Assembly: GCA_021845835.1 (NCBI GenBank)
Contig: JAJZVE010000408.1
Span: 1-5,097 of the forward strand
Length of the DNA stretch: 5,097 nucleotides
Origin: Pseudomonadota bacterium
Lineage (GTDB): Bacteria > Pseudomonadota > Alphaproteobacteria > Acetobacterales > Acetobacteraceae
Direction of reading: 5' to 3'
The notes beneath the pieces are model-generated. The model saw only the letters and a list, made by a program, of their open reading frames with translations, did no database searches and was not told the origin of the DNA. The position numbers were made by a program, and so were the translations under genes. Below are positions 1 through 5,097 of the stretch, piece after piece (position 1 is the first letter of the stretch; each line of letters begins with the position of its first letter).

Positions 1-28
1 GTCGAGAACTGGACGCATTGACGCCGTT

Positions 29-105
29 GCGCCCTTAGCTCAGGTGGATAGAGCAACAGCCTTCTAAGCTGTGGGTCGCTGGTTCGAGTCCAGCAGGGCG
101 CGCCA
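29..105 (+). tRNA. tRNA-Arg, anticodon UCU, CCA encoded
   Basis: The sequence folds into a full cloverleaf. The acceptor stem is 29-35 paired perfectly with 95-101. The D-stem is GCTC/GAGC (38-41/51-54). The anticodon stem is ACAGC/GCTGT (56-60/68-72) with loop CTTCTAA, which places the anticodon TCT at 63-65. The T-stem is GCTGG/CCAGC (78-82/90-94) with loop TTCGAGT. Position 102 is the discriminator G and CCA follows at 103-105, so the 3' end is genome-encoded. Anticodon UCU reads the AGA and AGG arginine codons, which are rare in high-GC genomes. The five-base variable loop makes it a class I tRNA. No mismatches are seen, so it looks functional. Confidence 0.97.
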
Positions 106-158
106 GTAATTCCAATGGGTTGCGAGCGAATAGCGGCGTGCATGGGCGCACTGCGCGC

Positions 159-571
159 TCAGGCGGGAATTGACGGCGGGCCGTAGGCGGGCGGCGCGGT
201 CACGCCGAGCATCCGGCAGAGCGGGCGCAACAGGCGGCCCATCTGCGGCGCGGCTGCGGTCAGCGCCGCCATCTCCGGCTCCGTCAGCAGCGTCTGCAAC
301 TGCGCGGCACCGGCGGCCGCCCCCGGCACCAGCCGCACCAGCCAGGCGAACCCTCGCGGCAGGCGCTGCGGCGGGCGGGTGCGCGTCCCGCCGCGATCCG
401 GGCGGCGAAGCGGACGAAGCGCGACCCGAGGCGGCGCAGACGCCGCCAGATCAGGACGATGACCGGCCCGGCCAGAAACCCGCCTGCGATGCGCGCGGCC
501 GTGGCGCGGCACAGCAGACCGATGATGCGGGTGAGGCGCTCGGCCGGGGCGCTGAGGGTGGTGGGGAGCAT
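159..571 (-). pseudogene. Frameshifted small conserved hypothetical protein
   Basis: Reading from ATG at 571-569, the first frame gives about 60 residues starting MLPTTLSAPAERLTRIIG and running through a hydrophobic stretch (AGGFLAGPVIVLIWRRLRRL) and a basic region to RIAAG near position 388. That frame then degrades into arginine- and cysteine-rich nonsense. The other minus frame takes over with RLPRGFAWLVRLVPG, then QLQTLLTEPEMAALTAAAP and QMGRLLRPLCRMLGV, ending at the TGA at 161-159. Joined, the halves give one protein of about 137 residues. One missing G in the GGG run around 384-392 (plus-strand CCC) is enough to explain the break. From memory, the C-terminal pattern (LxxLLxxPEMAAL...PQxGRxLRPLCRMLG) resembles a small uncharacterised protein of Acetobacteraceae and relatives; function unknown. 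No strong Shine-Dalgarno precedes the ATG. It may be a real pseudogene or a sequencing error. Confidence 0.6.
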
Positions 572-642
572 GAACGAAAAAGGAACATGAAGGGCCGGGC
601 TGGGCAACGGGCATGTTTGCGCCGACGGTGTCGTAGCACTGT

Positions 643-726
643 GCTGCACCAGGGCTGCGCCGCGATCCAGGCAATCACCTCGGCCGCGTCGTCCTGCTCC
701 TGGGCGACGTATTCGCCCGCGAGCAG
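643..726 (-). pseudogene. CocE/NonD hydrolase (S15) internal fragment
   Basis: The minus strand encodes LLAGEY followed by VAQEQDDAAEVIAWIAAQPW and CS. This matches, from memory, the segment of CocE/NonD-family alpha/beta hydrolases (peptidase S15, Xaa-Pro dipeptidyl-peptidase-like) that reads roughly Y-x-x-Q-E-x-D-D-x-x-E-V-I-x-W-x-x-x-Q-P-W-C and lies just before the nucleophile motif G-x-S-W-G-G. After the Cys-Ser the reading frame turns to arginine-rich nonsense, and no SWGG motif appears in the neighbouring minus frames. Upstream, in place of the family's RGSGDSDG region, only a short unrelated stretch back to an ATG at 783 is seen. The fragment therefore lacks the catalytic centre and cannot be an enzyme. 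Full family members run to about 550-680 residues. It lies about 70 bases upstream of the broken small gene on the same strand. Confidence 0.55.
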
Positions 727-993
727 ACAGTCGTTCAGTAGAATTTTTGCGCCGCTGGGATTACCAAATATTCTTACGTGCAACGCCCTGGCCCCGGTAA
801 CCTTCGACTAATTGTGGCGCGCCTGCGTCACTCGCCTGCGGCAATAGGAAGCGCAGGAGGGGGAAGGGCTTCGAGGGCGCGAACAGGCGACCGGCGGCAA
901 CGAGACCATGGCGTTGCCAGCAACTGCAACTGCGGCGTCGCCTTGATCAGCCGTCGTCCAGCAACACGAGTCTCGATGATCCTGGAATAAACG
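727..993. other. Gene-poor stretch before the PaaK-like gene
   Basis: No open frame here has convincing protein-like composition on either strand. A short AT-rich patch (about 741-778) stands out from its high-GC surroundings. A minus-strand stretch near 880-970 reads GRRLIKATPQLQLLATPWS. It vaguely recalls the N-terminal part of D-2-hydroxyacid dehydrogenases, but the match is too weak to call. The region probably carries the promoter of the downstream ligase gene. Confidence 0.4.
747..774 (+). promoter_or_regulatory. Weak sigma70-like promoter candidate
   Basis: TTGCGC at 747-752 and TATTCT at 769-774 are separated by 16 bases, inside the only AT-rich patch upstream of the ligase gene. Each hexamer matches only half to two thirds of the consensus. 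Transcription from here would give a leader of roughly 210 bases before the ATG at 994. This is an inference from position and composition only. Confidence 0.18.
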
Positions 994-2373
994 ATGTCAG
1001 GGGTGAAGATGTCGATTGTGTTACGTCCTCGCGGGTCCAGTGCATTCGGCAACGTCTGGTCGCCGCTGGAGAGCATGGACGAAAAGAAGCTGAACGAGCT
1101 TCACTTCCGGAAACTCAAGAGGCAGATCGCCTACGTGTGGGCGTCTTCGGAATTCTACCAGGAAAAATTCAGATCGGCCGGAGTCGCTCCTGAAGCAGTA
1201 ACGTCCTTGGCGTCTTTGGATAATTTTCCTTTTACCGAGAAAGACGAGATTCGTGCGAGTCTTGCCGCAGCGCCACCTCTCGGCCGCCATCTCTGTGTCT
1301 CCCTGGACGAGGTCATACAGCGTCAGGCCTCGTCGGGGACGACAGGCAAGCCATGCTATTTTGCCTATACGCAGCGCGATCTGGAGATGGTGTGCGAGCT
1401 GACCACGCGGTGTTTCTTTGCGGCTGGACTCCGACCCGGCGATTTGGTGTTGCATGCGTTCGCCATGAGCCGGGGCTTTGTCGGCGGCCTGCCGATGGCG
1501 CAGTCCCTGGCCTATATGGGTGCATCCATTCTGCCGATTGGTGCCGAGTCAGGGATCGAGCGTCTGCTCCGCGTTATCCACGATCAACAGCCCATTGGCA
1601 TCATTGGGGCGCCCAGCTTCATCGGCTATCTCGGCGAGCAGGCGGAGACTGTCCTGGGGCGGTCCGCTGCCGAACTCGGAATTCGATACATTGTGGTGGG
1701 CAGCGAGCCGGGCGGCGGTCAGCCTGAGACACGTGCTCACCTCGAGCGGCTCTGGGGCGCGCGGGTGCGCGAAATGTATGGGCTGTCGGATCTCGGAAAC
1801 AGCTTTTTTGCGGAAGGACCGGAGCCTGACGGAATGCACTTCATGGGCCAGGGCTATCTGCATGTGGAACTGATCGATCCAGAGACGGGAAGGGTGCTGC
1901 CGACCGAGGACGGGGCGACCGGAGAGCTTGTCTATACAGCGCTGGAGCGGGAGGCGATGCCGCTGGTCCGGTTTCGATCGAGGGATCATGTCAAGGTGGT
2001 CGGCACACGGCCCTTGAATGGACGGACCGGCATGCGCATTCGCGTGCTGGGCAGGACGGACGACATGCTGATCTGCCGTGGCGTGAACGTGTATCCCGCC
2101 GCGCTCCAGGACATCGTGAGCGGCCTGAAGCCCATGACCACAGGACTATTCAGGATCGTGGTGGATTTCCCCGGGCACAGCACCGACCGGCCGCTTCGGC
2201 TCAAGGTCGAGACCGGGGAACGCGACGGGGATCACGATGCGGTCGCGGTCCGCGTCGCTGCCCGGGTAAGGGATCTGCTCGGGGTCAAGACCGCCGTCGA
2301 GATCGTACCGGCCGGCACGTTCACCCCGACAGGCGCGACGAAGCCCGTTCTCATCGAGCGGGTCGGCCCGTAG
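994..2373 (+). CDS. PaaK-like acyl-CoA ligase (phenylacetate-CoA ligase family)
   Basis: The 459-residue product belongs to the adenylate-forming superfamily and most resembles phenylacetate-CoA ligases (usually about 430-450 residues), which join an aryl or acyl acid to CoA using ATP, releasing AMP and PPi in the cytosol. The PaaK-type N-terminal pattern with FPFTEKDEIR is at 78-87. The phosphate-binding loop QASSGTTGKP is at 111-120. GSEPGG is at 236-241. The A5 motif is MYGLSDLG (261-268), with Asp266 where Glu is usual. The A7-like motif is PLVRFRSRD (323-331). The hinge motif GRTDDMLICRGVNVYP is at 353-368. A C-terminal TGATKP (446-451) places Lys450 as the likely catalytic lysine. The substrate cannot be read from sequence; phenylacetate itself is not established. 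ATG 994 gives the longest frame. ATG 1009, six bases after an AGGGG at 999-1003, is an equally plausible start and would shorten the protein by five residues. A solute-binding protein gene follows on the same strand about 130 bases downstream. Confidence 0.93.
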   Translation: MSGVKMSIVLRPRGSSAFGNVWSPLESMDEKKLNELHFRKLKRQIAYVWASSEFYQEKFRSAGVAPEAVTSLASLDNFPFTEKDEIRASLAAAPPLGRHLCVSLDEVIQRQASSGTTGKPCYFAYTQRDLEMVCELTTRCFFAAGLRPGDLVLHAFAMSRGFVGGLPMAQSLAYMGASILPIGAESGIERLLRVIHDQQPIGIIGAPSFIGYLGEQAETVLGRSAAELGIRYIVVGSEPGGGQPETRAHLERLWGARVREMYGLSDLGNSFFAEGPEPDGMHFMGQGYLHVELIDPETGRVLPTEDGATGELVYTALEREAMPLVRFRSRDHVKVVGTRPLNGRTGMRIRVLGRTDDMLICRGVNVYPAALQDIVSGLKPMTTGLFRIVVDFPGHSTDRPLRLKVETGERDGDHDAVAVRVAARVRDLLGVKTAVEIVPAGTFTPTGATKPVLIERVGP

Positions 2374-2381
2374 CGCGCCGC

Positions 2382-2404
2382 GCCGCCGGCGGACATCCGG
2401 CGGC
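2382..2404 (+). repeat. GC-rich stem-loop after the ligase gene
   Basis: GCCGCCGG (2382-2389) pairs perfectly with CCGGCGGC (2397-2404) around a seven-base loop, eight bases past the stop codon. No T-run follows, so it is not a classical intrinsic terminator. It may trim or stabilise mRNA between the ligase and the binding-protein gene, giving the two different expression levels. That role is inferred. Confidence 0.4.
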
Positions 2405-2490
2405 TGGGACATGCCGCCGCTCAAGGGCAGCGCGCCGAATTACGACCCCGCCCAGAATCGAGGGTCGACCAGGGCGCAGTGAACAAAACA

Positions 2491-2496
2491 GGGAGG
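2491..2496 (+). promoter_or_regulatory. Strong Shine-Dalgarno deciding the start at 2503
   Basis: GGGAGG ends six bases before ATG 2503, an ideal ribosome-binding arrangement. It rules out the in-frame GTG at 2479, which would put the Shine-Dalgarno sequence inside the coding region and add eight polar residues ahead of the signal peptide. Confidence 0.88.
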
Positions 2497-2502
2497 AACA
2501 CG

Positions 2503-3723
2503 ATGAAGCCGAACTTGCTCGCCATCCTGGCCGCGGGGGCGATCGCCGCATTGACCCCGCCAGCCTTGGCGCAGCCGAAGATTTCCAACGGGTTCGTCAA
2601 ACTCGGCGTGCTGACGGACATGTCAGGCCCGTATTCCGACAACAACGGCATCGGTACCGTGCTGGCTGCTCAGATGGCGGTGCAGGATTTCGGCGGCAAG
2701 GTGCTGGGCGTCCCGGTCAAGGTGATCTACGCCGACAACCAGAACAAGCCGGATATCGCGGTCTCGATCGCACGAAAGTGGATCGACGACGAGAAGGTGA
2801 CGGCCTTGCTGGACATGGGCGCCAGCGACGCGGGCATCGCGGTCGGACACCTGGCGCAGGAACGCAACCGGGTCGTTCTCAACAGCAGCGCGTCGACCAC
2901 GCGCATCACCAACGAGGATTGCAACACCGTCACGGCGGACTGGACCTACGACACTTACGCCCTGTCAAAGGCGCCGGCTGCCGCGATCACCAGGCGCGGC
3001 GGCAACAGCTGGTTCTTCATCACCGCCGATTACGTATTCGGACATTCGCTGCAGAAGGACGCGACGAAGTTCATCGAGGCGAACGGCGGAAAGGTGGTCG
3101 GGTCGGTGCTGTATCCGTTCCCGGGCAAGGACTTCGCGTCGTATATCATGCAGGCGCAGAACTCCGGCGCAAAGGTCGTCGCCATGGCCAATTCGGGCAC
3201 CGACCTCGTCAACAGCGTCAAGCAGGCAGCCGAATTCGGCCTCACCCAGAAGCAGGTCGTCACCGGACTCGTGGTGTTCATCAACGACATTCATTCGATC
3301 GGACTCCCGGCCGCACAGGGGATGCTGGTGACCTCTGCGTTCTACTGGAACATGACGCCCGAAAGTCGCGCGTGGTCGATGCGCTTCTTCGCGCAGCGCA
3401 AGCGCATGCCGACGATGACCCAGGCGGGAATCTATTCGGCCGTCACCCACTATCTGCAGGCCGTGCAGAAGGCCGGAACGGACGAGGCGCAAGCGGTCAT
3501 GGCCGAGATGAGGGCGGCTCCGGTGAACGACTTCTTCGCCAAAGACGGCCATCTGCGCAAGGACGGCCGCATGGTCCACGACATGTACCTGTTCCAGGTG
3601 AAATCCCCGGCTGAGTCGAAGGAGCCGTGGGACTACTACAAGCTGGTGGCGACCATACCGGCCGACGAGGCGTTCCAGCCGCTGTCGCAGAGCCGCTGCC
3701 CGCTGATCACCAAGGGGCAGTGA
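2503..3723 (+). CDS. ABC transporter substrate-binding protein, Peripla_BP_6 type
   Basis: The 406-residue product is a periplasmic solute receptor of the branched-chain amino acid (LivJ/LivK-like, HAAT) class, whose alphaproteobacterial members also bind aromatic and other organic acids for uptake ABC transporters. A Sec signal peptide occupies residues 1-23 (K at 2, hydrophobic core LLAILAAGAIAAL, cleavage after PALA before Gln24). The mature protein begins the family fold with VKLGVLTDMSGPYSDNNG (32-49), followed by AAQMAVQDFGG, the VIYADNQNKPDIAV strand-helix (74-87), LNSSAST (126-132, a usual ligand-contact segment) and ADYVFG (175-180). The only two cysteines, Cys140 and Cys399, probably form a disulfide; NEDC...WTYDTYAL and the C-terminal SRCPLI are, from memory, typical of this subfamily. 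There is no lipobox, so it is soluble. Permease and ATPase genes are absent from the window, so its transporter partner lies elsewhere. Ligand unknown; flanking CoA ligases suggest a carboxylic acid. Confidence 0.95.
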   Translation: MKPNLLAILAAGAIAALTPPALAQPKISNGFVKLGVLTDMSGPYSDNNGIGTVLAAQMAVQDFGGKVLGVPVKVIYADNQNKPDIAVSIARKWIDDEKVTALLDMGASDAGIAVGHLAQERNRVVLNSSASTTRITNEDCNTVTADWTYDTYALSKAPAAAITRRGGNSWFFITADYVFGHSLQKDATKFIEANGGKVVGSVLYPFPGKDFASYIMQAQNSGAKVVAMANSGTDLVNSVKQAAEFGLTQKQVVTGLVVFINDIHSIGLPAAQGMLVTSAFYWNMTPESRAWSMRFFAQRKRMPTMTQAGIYSAVTHYLQAVQKAGTDEAQAVMAEMRAAPVNDFFAKDGHLRKDGRMVHDMYLFQVKSPAESKEPWDYYKLVATIPADEAFQPLSQSRCPLITKGQ

Positions 3724-3725
3724 TC

Positions 3726-3752
3726 GCGTTCCGGCACCTTGGTCCCGGACGC
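3726..3752 (+). terminator. Stem-loop after the binding-protein gene, terminator-like
   Basis: GCG-TTCCGG (3726-3734) pairs with CCGGACGC (3745-3752), leaving one bulged T, around a ten-base loop, directly after the stop codon at 3721-3723. The bases that follow are mixed, with only a short ATTTC at 3765, so a strong T-tract is missing. Its position suggests transcript end formation, possibly weak or only protective. Confidence 0.35.
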
Positions 3753-3905
3753 GGCTCCTCGCCGGATTTCCCTGCCTGCATCGCTTCGATTTCATCCTCT
3801 CGGATCGGTTCGTCGTACGCTCCGGCCTTTTGCGATCCGCTGCCCGTCCGACCACAAGCCGCCGCCCAATCCGGCGCCGTTGCAAACACCAGGCGGGCGG
3901 GCGTG

Positions 3906-3925
3906 GCGGTGGACCACACCACCGC
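3906..3925 (+). repeat. Perfect 7-bp inverted repeat
   Basis: GCGGTGG (3906-3912) is mirrored by CCACCGC (3919-3925) with a six-base spacer, forming a compact hairpin in the non-coding region about 185 bases after the binding-protein gene. There is no T-run after it. It could be an mRNA 3' structure or a protein site; nothing decides between these. Confidence 0.35.
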
Positions 3926-3998
3926 TAACGATAGTGGGTCCGGGACGATCTCGCTCTACGGGCCGCCCTCCCGCTGCCGCGCGCCGCCCGCCTCAGAA

Positions 3999-4016
3999 TG
4001 AATGACCAGTCAATTT
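3999..4016. promoter_or_regulatory. TetR-operator-like site, imperfect
   Basis: TGAATGA (3999-4005), four bases, then TCAATTT (4010-4016) has the same layout as the more perfect site at 4419, with an exact left half and a degraded right half. Nested in it is TGAC-CA-GTCA (4003-4012), a symmetric core like that seen in many TetR-family operators. It is an AT-rich island in very GC-rich DNA, which fits a regulatory site. Which gene it would control is unclear; it lies about 570 bases before the second ligase. Confidence 0.3.
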
Positions 4017-4137
4017 TGACCGGGTCGGGCAGCCGGTCGACCGTTTGCTCCGCCGTGGGCAGAAGCCGTTGGGCCGCCACCCCGCCCGGCCCGGTCAAAG
4101 AGCAGGGGGAGTTCCTGTCCTGGTGGGCTATTCCCGG

Positions 4138-4191
4138 GTCATGCCGGCGGACTTCGTACGAGCGTGCCGTGCCGCGCCCGCGGCATCCACG
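4138..4191. repeat. Degenerate REP-like inverted repeat
   Basis: GTCATGCCGGCGG (4138-4150) and CCGCGGCATCCACG (4178-4191) are imperfect mirror images (ATGCCGGCGG against CCGCGGCAT, one bulge). The ends, GTCATGCC at one side and GGCATCCACG at the other, match the general form of short dispersed palindromic repeats found between genes in many Alphaproteobacteria, as I recall them. This copy has a longer, diverged centre (about 27 bases), so it is probably a decayed one. Confidence 0.4.
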
Positions 4192-4225
4192 CGAGCGCCG
4201 CGAAAGTCCGTGCGCTTGTGTTGAA

Positions 4226-4282
4226 TTCCCGGTTTGGCGGGAACGCCGACGAACGTCAGGGCATCCAACCGCCGGCGTTCCC
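4226..4282. repeat. Nested competing inverted repeats
   Basis: TTCCCG (4226-4231) can pair with CGGGAA (4238-4243) over a six-base loop. The overlapping GGGAACGCCG (4239-4248) can instead pair perfectly with CGGCGTTCCC (4273-4282) over 24 bases. The two hairpins share GGGAA and exclude each other. The cluster directly follows the REP-like element and probably belongs to the same dispersed-repeat block rather than being a true RNA switch. Confidence 0.4.
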
Positions 4283-4418
4283 CGGCGTCGCAATGACAGC
4301 CGGCTGCCTGGCGGGCGCCACCGCGCCGCCGCGGGGGCAAGCCGCCATGTCCGGTACCGCCGCCCCGGCCGGCTTCGCAAGGATCAGCCGACAGCCCGCT
4401 TGACAGCCGCCATGAATT

Positions 4419-4459
4419 GAATGATCCTTCATTCCGTGACGGAGGCCGGCCGGAATGAA
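4419..4459. promoter_or_regulatory. FadR/TetR-type operator-like palindrome with third half-site
   Basis: GAATGA (4419-4424), TCCT, TCATTC (4429-4434) is a perfect six-base inverted repeat. With the flanking T at 4418 it reads TGAATGA-N4-TCATTC. This closely resembles the operator recalled for the acyl-CoA-responsive TetR-family repressor FadR of Bacillus (TGAATGA-N4-TCATTCA), missing only the last A. In addition, TTCATTCCG (4428-4436) is repeated in inverted form as CGGAATGAA (4451-4459) 14 bases on, giving three half-sites in about 40 bases. The site lies 130-170 bases before the start of the second acyl-CoA ligase, a sensible target for acyl-CoA-dependent repression. The regulator gene is not in the window. 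Confidence 0.4.
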
Positions 4460-4588
4460 TTATGTGTCTCCAGATGCGATGGCAGCGCAGTCCGGCAGGG
4501 CATTCCCGCGACCGCAGACGCCACCGCCCGGGGCCGCGCCGGCGGACGGGGGCGGCGCCCGGTTCGGAACGCCGGTGTGAGGCAAAAG

Positions 4589-5097
4589 ATGTTCGATTTG
4601 CCGCTGGAGGAACGCACGGCCGCAAAAGTTCTTGCCCGCGGCGCCGAACTGTACGGCGAGCGGCCGTTCGTGGAATTCCAGGGAGAGGTCGTCTCCTACC
4701 GCTCGGCGAACCGGCGGGCCAACCGGGTCGCCAACGCACTGGCCGGGCTTGGCGTCGGCAAGGGAACCCGTGTCGGCATCCTGCTGTCGAACCGCCCCGA
4801 ATACCTCGACCTCTGGTTCGGTCTCGCCAGCATCGGCGCGATCCAGGTGCCGATCAATACGGCCTACCATGCGCCGCAGATCCGCCACGTCCTGAACCGC
4901 GGCGAACTGCCGGTCATTGTCGTCGAGCGAGCGCTGGCTGACGAGCTCGTCTCCGCTCTTGCCAATTCCGACTGTCGCCACCTCGTCATTCTCGATGGTC
5001 CCCCGGGCGCCGGCGCGTCAACCGCCATTCCGGAGCACCGCTACCAGGACCTGCTCGCGGCGGCGGACGATGCAACGCCGCCGGCCGTGGACGTCGG
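4589..5097 (+). CDS. AMP-dependent acyl-CoA synthetase, N-terminal part (truncated by window end)
   Basis: ATG 4589 opens a frame that stays open for 169 codons to the window edge. GAGG (4579-4582) sits six bases upstream as ribosome-binding site. The protein shows the N-terminal subdomain of class I adenylate-forming ligases: VEFQGEVVSYRSANRRANRVANALAGLGV (28-56), the motif-A1-like GTRVGILLSNRPEYLDLWFGLASIGAIQVPIN (59-90) and TAYHAPQIRHVLNRGELPVIV (91-111). This form resembles long/medium-chain acyl-CoA synthetases and carnitine/crotonobetaine-CoA ligases (CaiC-like), usually 500-560 residues. The phosphate-binding loop, hinge and catalytic lysine lie beyond the window, so activity and substrate cannot be judged. 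It is of a different subfamily from the PaaK-like enzyme upstream. The long gap before it and the operator-like palindrome suggest its own promoter. Confidence 0.92.
   Translation, partial: MFDLPLEERTAAKVLARGAELYGERPFVEFQGEVVSYRSANRRANRVANALAGLGVGKGTRVGILLSNRPEYLDLWFGLASIGAIQVPINTAYHAPQIRHVLNRGELPVIVVERALADELVSALANSDCRHLVILDGPPGAGASTAIPEHRYQDLLAAADDATPPAVDV

Larger units (their letters stand above)
3724..4588. other. Long non-coding region between binding protein and second ligase
   Basis: None of the open frames here on either strand shows a recognisable domain, a good ribosome-binding site or normal protein composition; all are arginine/proline-rich products of high GC. What is present is symmetric DNA. 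There are stem-loops at 3726-3752 and 3906-3925, and a GACCGG/CCGGTC hairpin at 4018-4038 that overlaps the perfect palindrome CGGTCGACCG (4034-4043). An inverted-repeat cluster lies at 4138-4282. Operator-like sites occur at 3999-4016 and 4419-4459. The length, the repeats and the two operator-like sites are compatible with an intergenic region that has lost a gene (for example a regulator) or gained repeats; this is inference. Confidence 0.6.

Noticed and set aside
170..811. 213-codon plus-strand open frame
   Set aside because: Arginine/alanine-rich composition without any domain. It is antisense to the two minus-strand gene remnants, which read as real protein.
2778..3614. 278-codon plus-strand open frame
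   Set aside because: It is an out-of-frame shadow of the binding-protein gene with biased Arg/Gly/His composition.
2965..3885. 306-codon minus-strand open frame
   Set aside because: It is antisense to the binding-protein gene, very rich in Arg and His, and without recognisable motifs. It is a by-product of GC-rich codon use.
4017..4043. TTGACC as a -35 box
   Set aside because: No reasonable -10 hexamer occurs 15-19 bases downstream on the plus strand. The TTGACT on the minus strand at the same place lacks one as well.
4294..4410. TGACAGCCG repeated at about 4294 and 4401
   Set aside because: There are only two copies, nine bases long, in GC-rich DNA. This is not enough for a CRISPR or an attachment-site claim.
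3998..4420. 140-codon plus-strand open frame in the long intergenic region
   Set aside because: It covers the inverted-repeat cluster and has nonsense-like composition and no ribosome-binding site.
4460..4981. 173-codon minus-strand open frame over the second ligase
   Set aside because: The plus strand here encodes clear acyl-CoA synthetase motifs with a good ribosome-binding site. The antisense frame has none.

Overview
The window is high-GC DNA with alphaproteobacterial features. Family resemblance recalled from memory points to Rhodospirillales, possibly Acetobacteraceae, but no search was run. It contains one intact tRNA gene, two complete protein genes, the start of a third, two broken gene remnants, and a long non-coding stretch with several symmetric DNA elements.

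Positions 1-993: a complete tRNA-Arg(UCU) gene (29-105) lies next to a decayed block. On the minus strand, a small conserved-looking protein gene (159-571) is split by an apparent one-base frameshift. Just upstream of it on the same strand (643-726) is a piece of a CocE/NonD-type (peptidase S15) hydrolase that stops before the catalytic serine motif. The rest up to 993 has no convincing gene.

Positions 994-3723: two plus-strand genes probably form one transcription unit. The first is a PaaK-like (phenylacetate-CoA ligase family) acyl-activating enzyme. The second is a secreted type I solute-binding protein of the branched-chain amino acid/aromatic acid ABC transporter class, with a strong Shine-Dalgarno sequence and a clear signal peptide. 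No permease or ATPase gene is in the window.

Positions 3724-4588: about 865 bases without a credible gene. They hold stem-loops, a degenerate REP-like inverted-repeat cluster (4138-4282), and two TetR-operator-like sites. One (4419-4434, TGAATGA-N4-TCATTC) closely resembles the operator of acyl-CoA-responsive FadR-type TetR repressors. It sits upstream of the last gene.

Positions 4589-5097: the N-terminal third of a second, different AMP-forming acyl-CoA synthetase, cut by the window end.

Taken together, two adenylate-forming CoA ligases flank a periplasmic binding protein. This suggests a locus for uptake and CoA activation of an organic acid (aromatic, fatty or carnitine-like; substrate not determinable here), possibly under acyl-CoA-responsive control. 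I did not find evidence for a wholly new system. The most interesting items are the operator-like sites and the gene remnants beside the tRNA.
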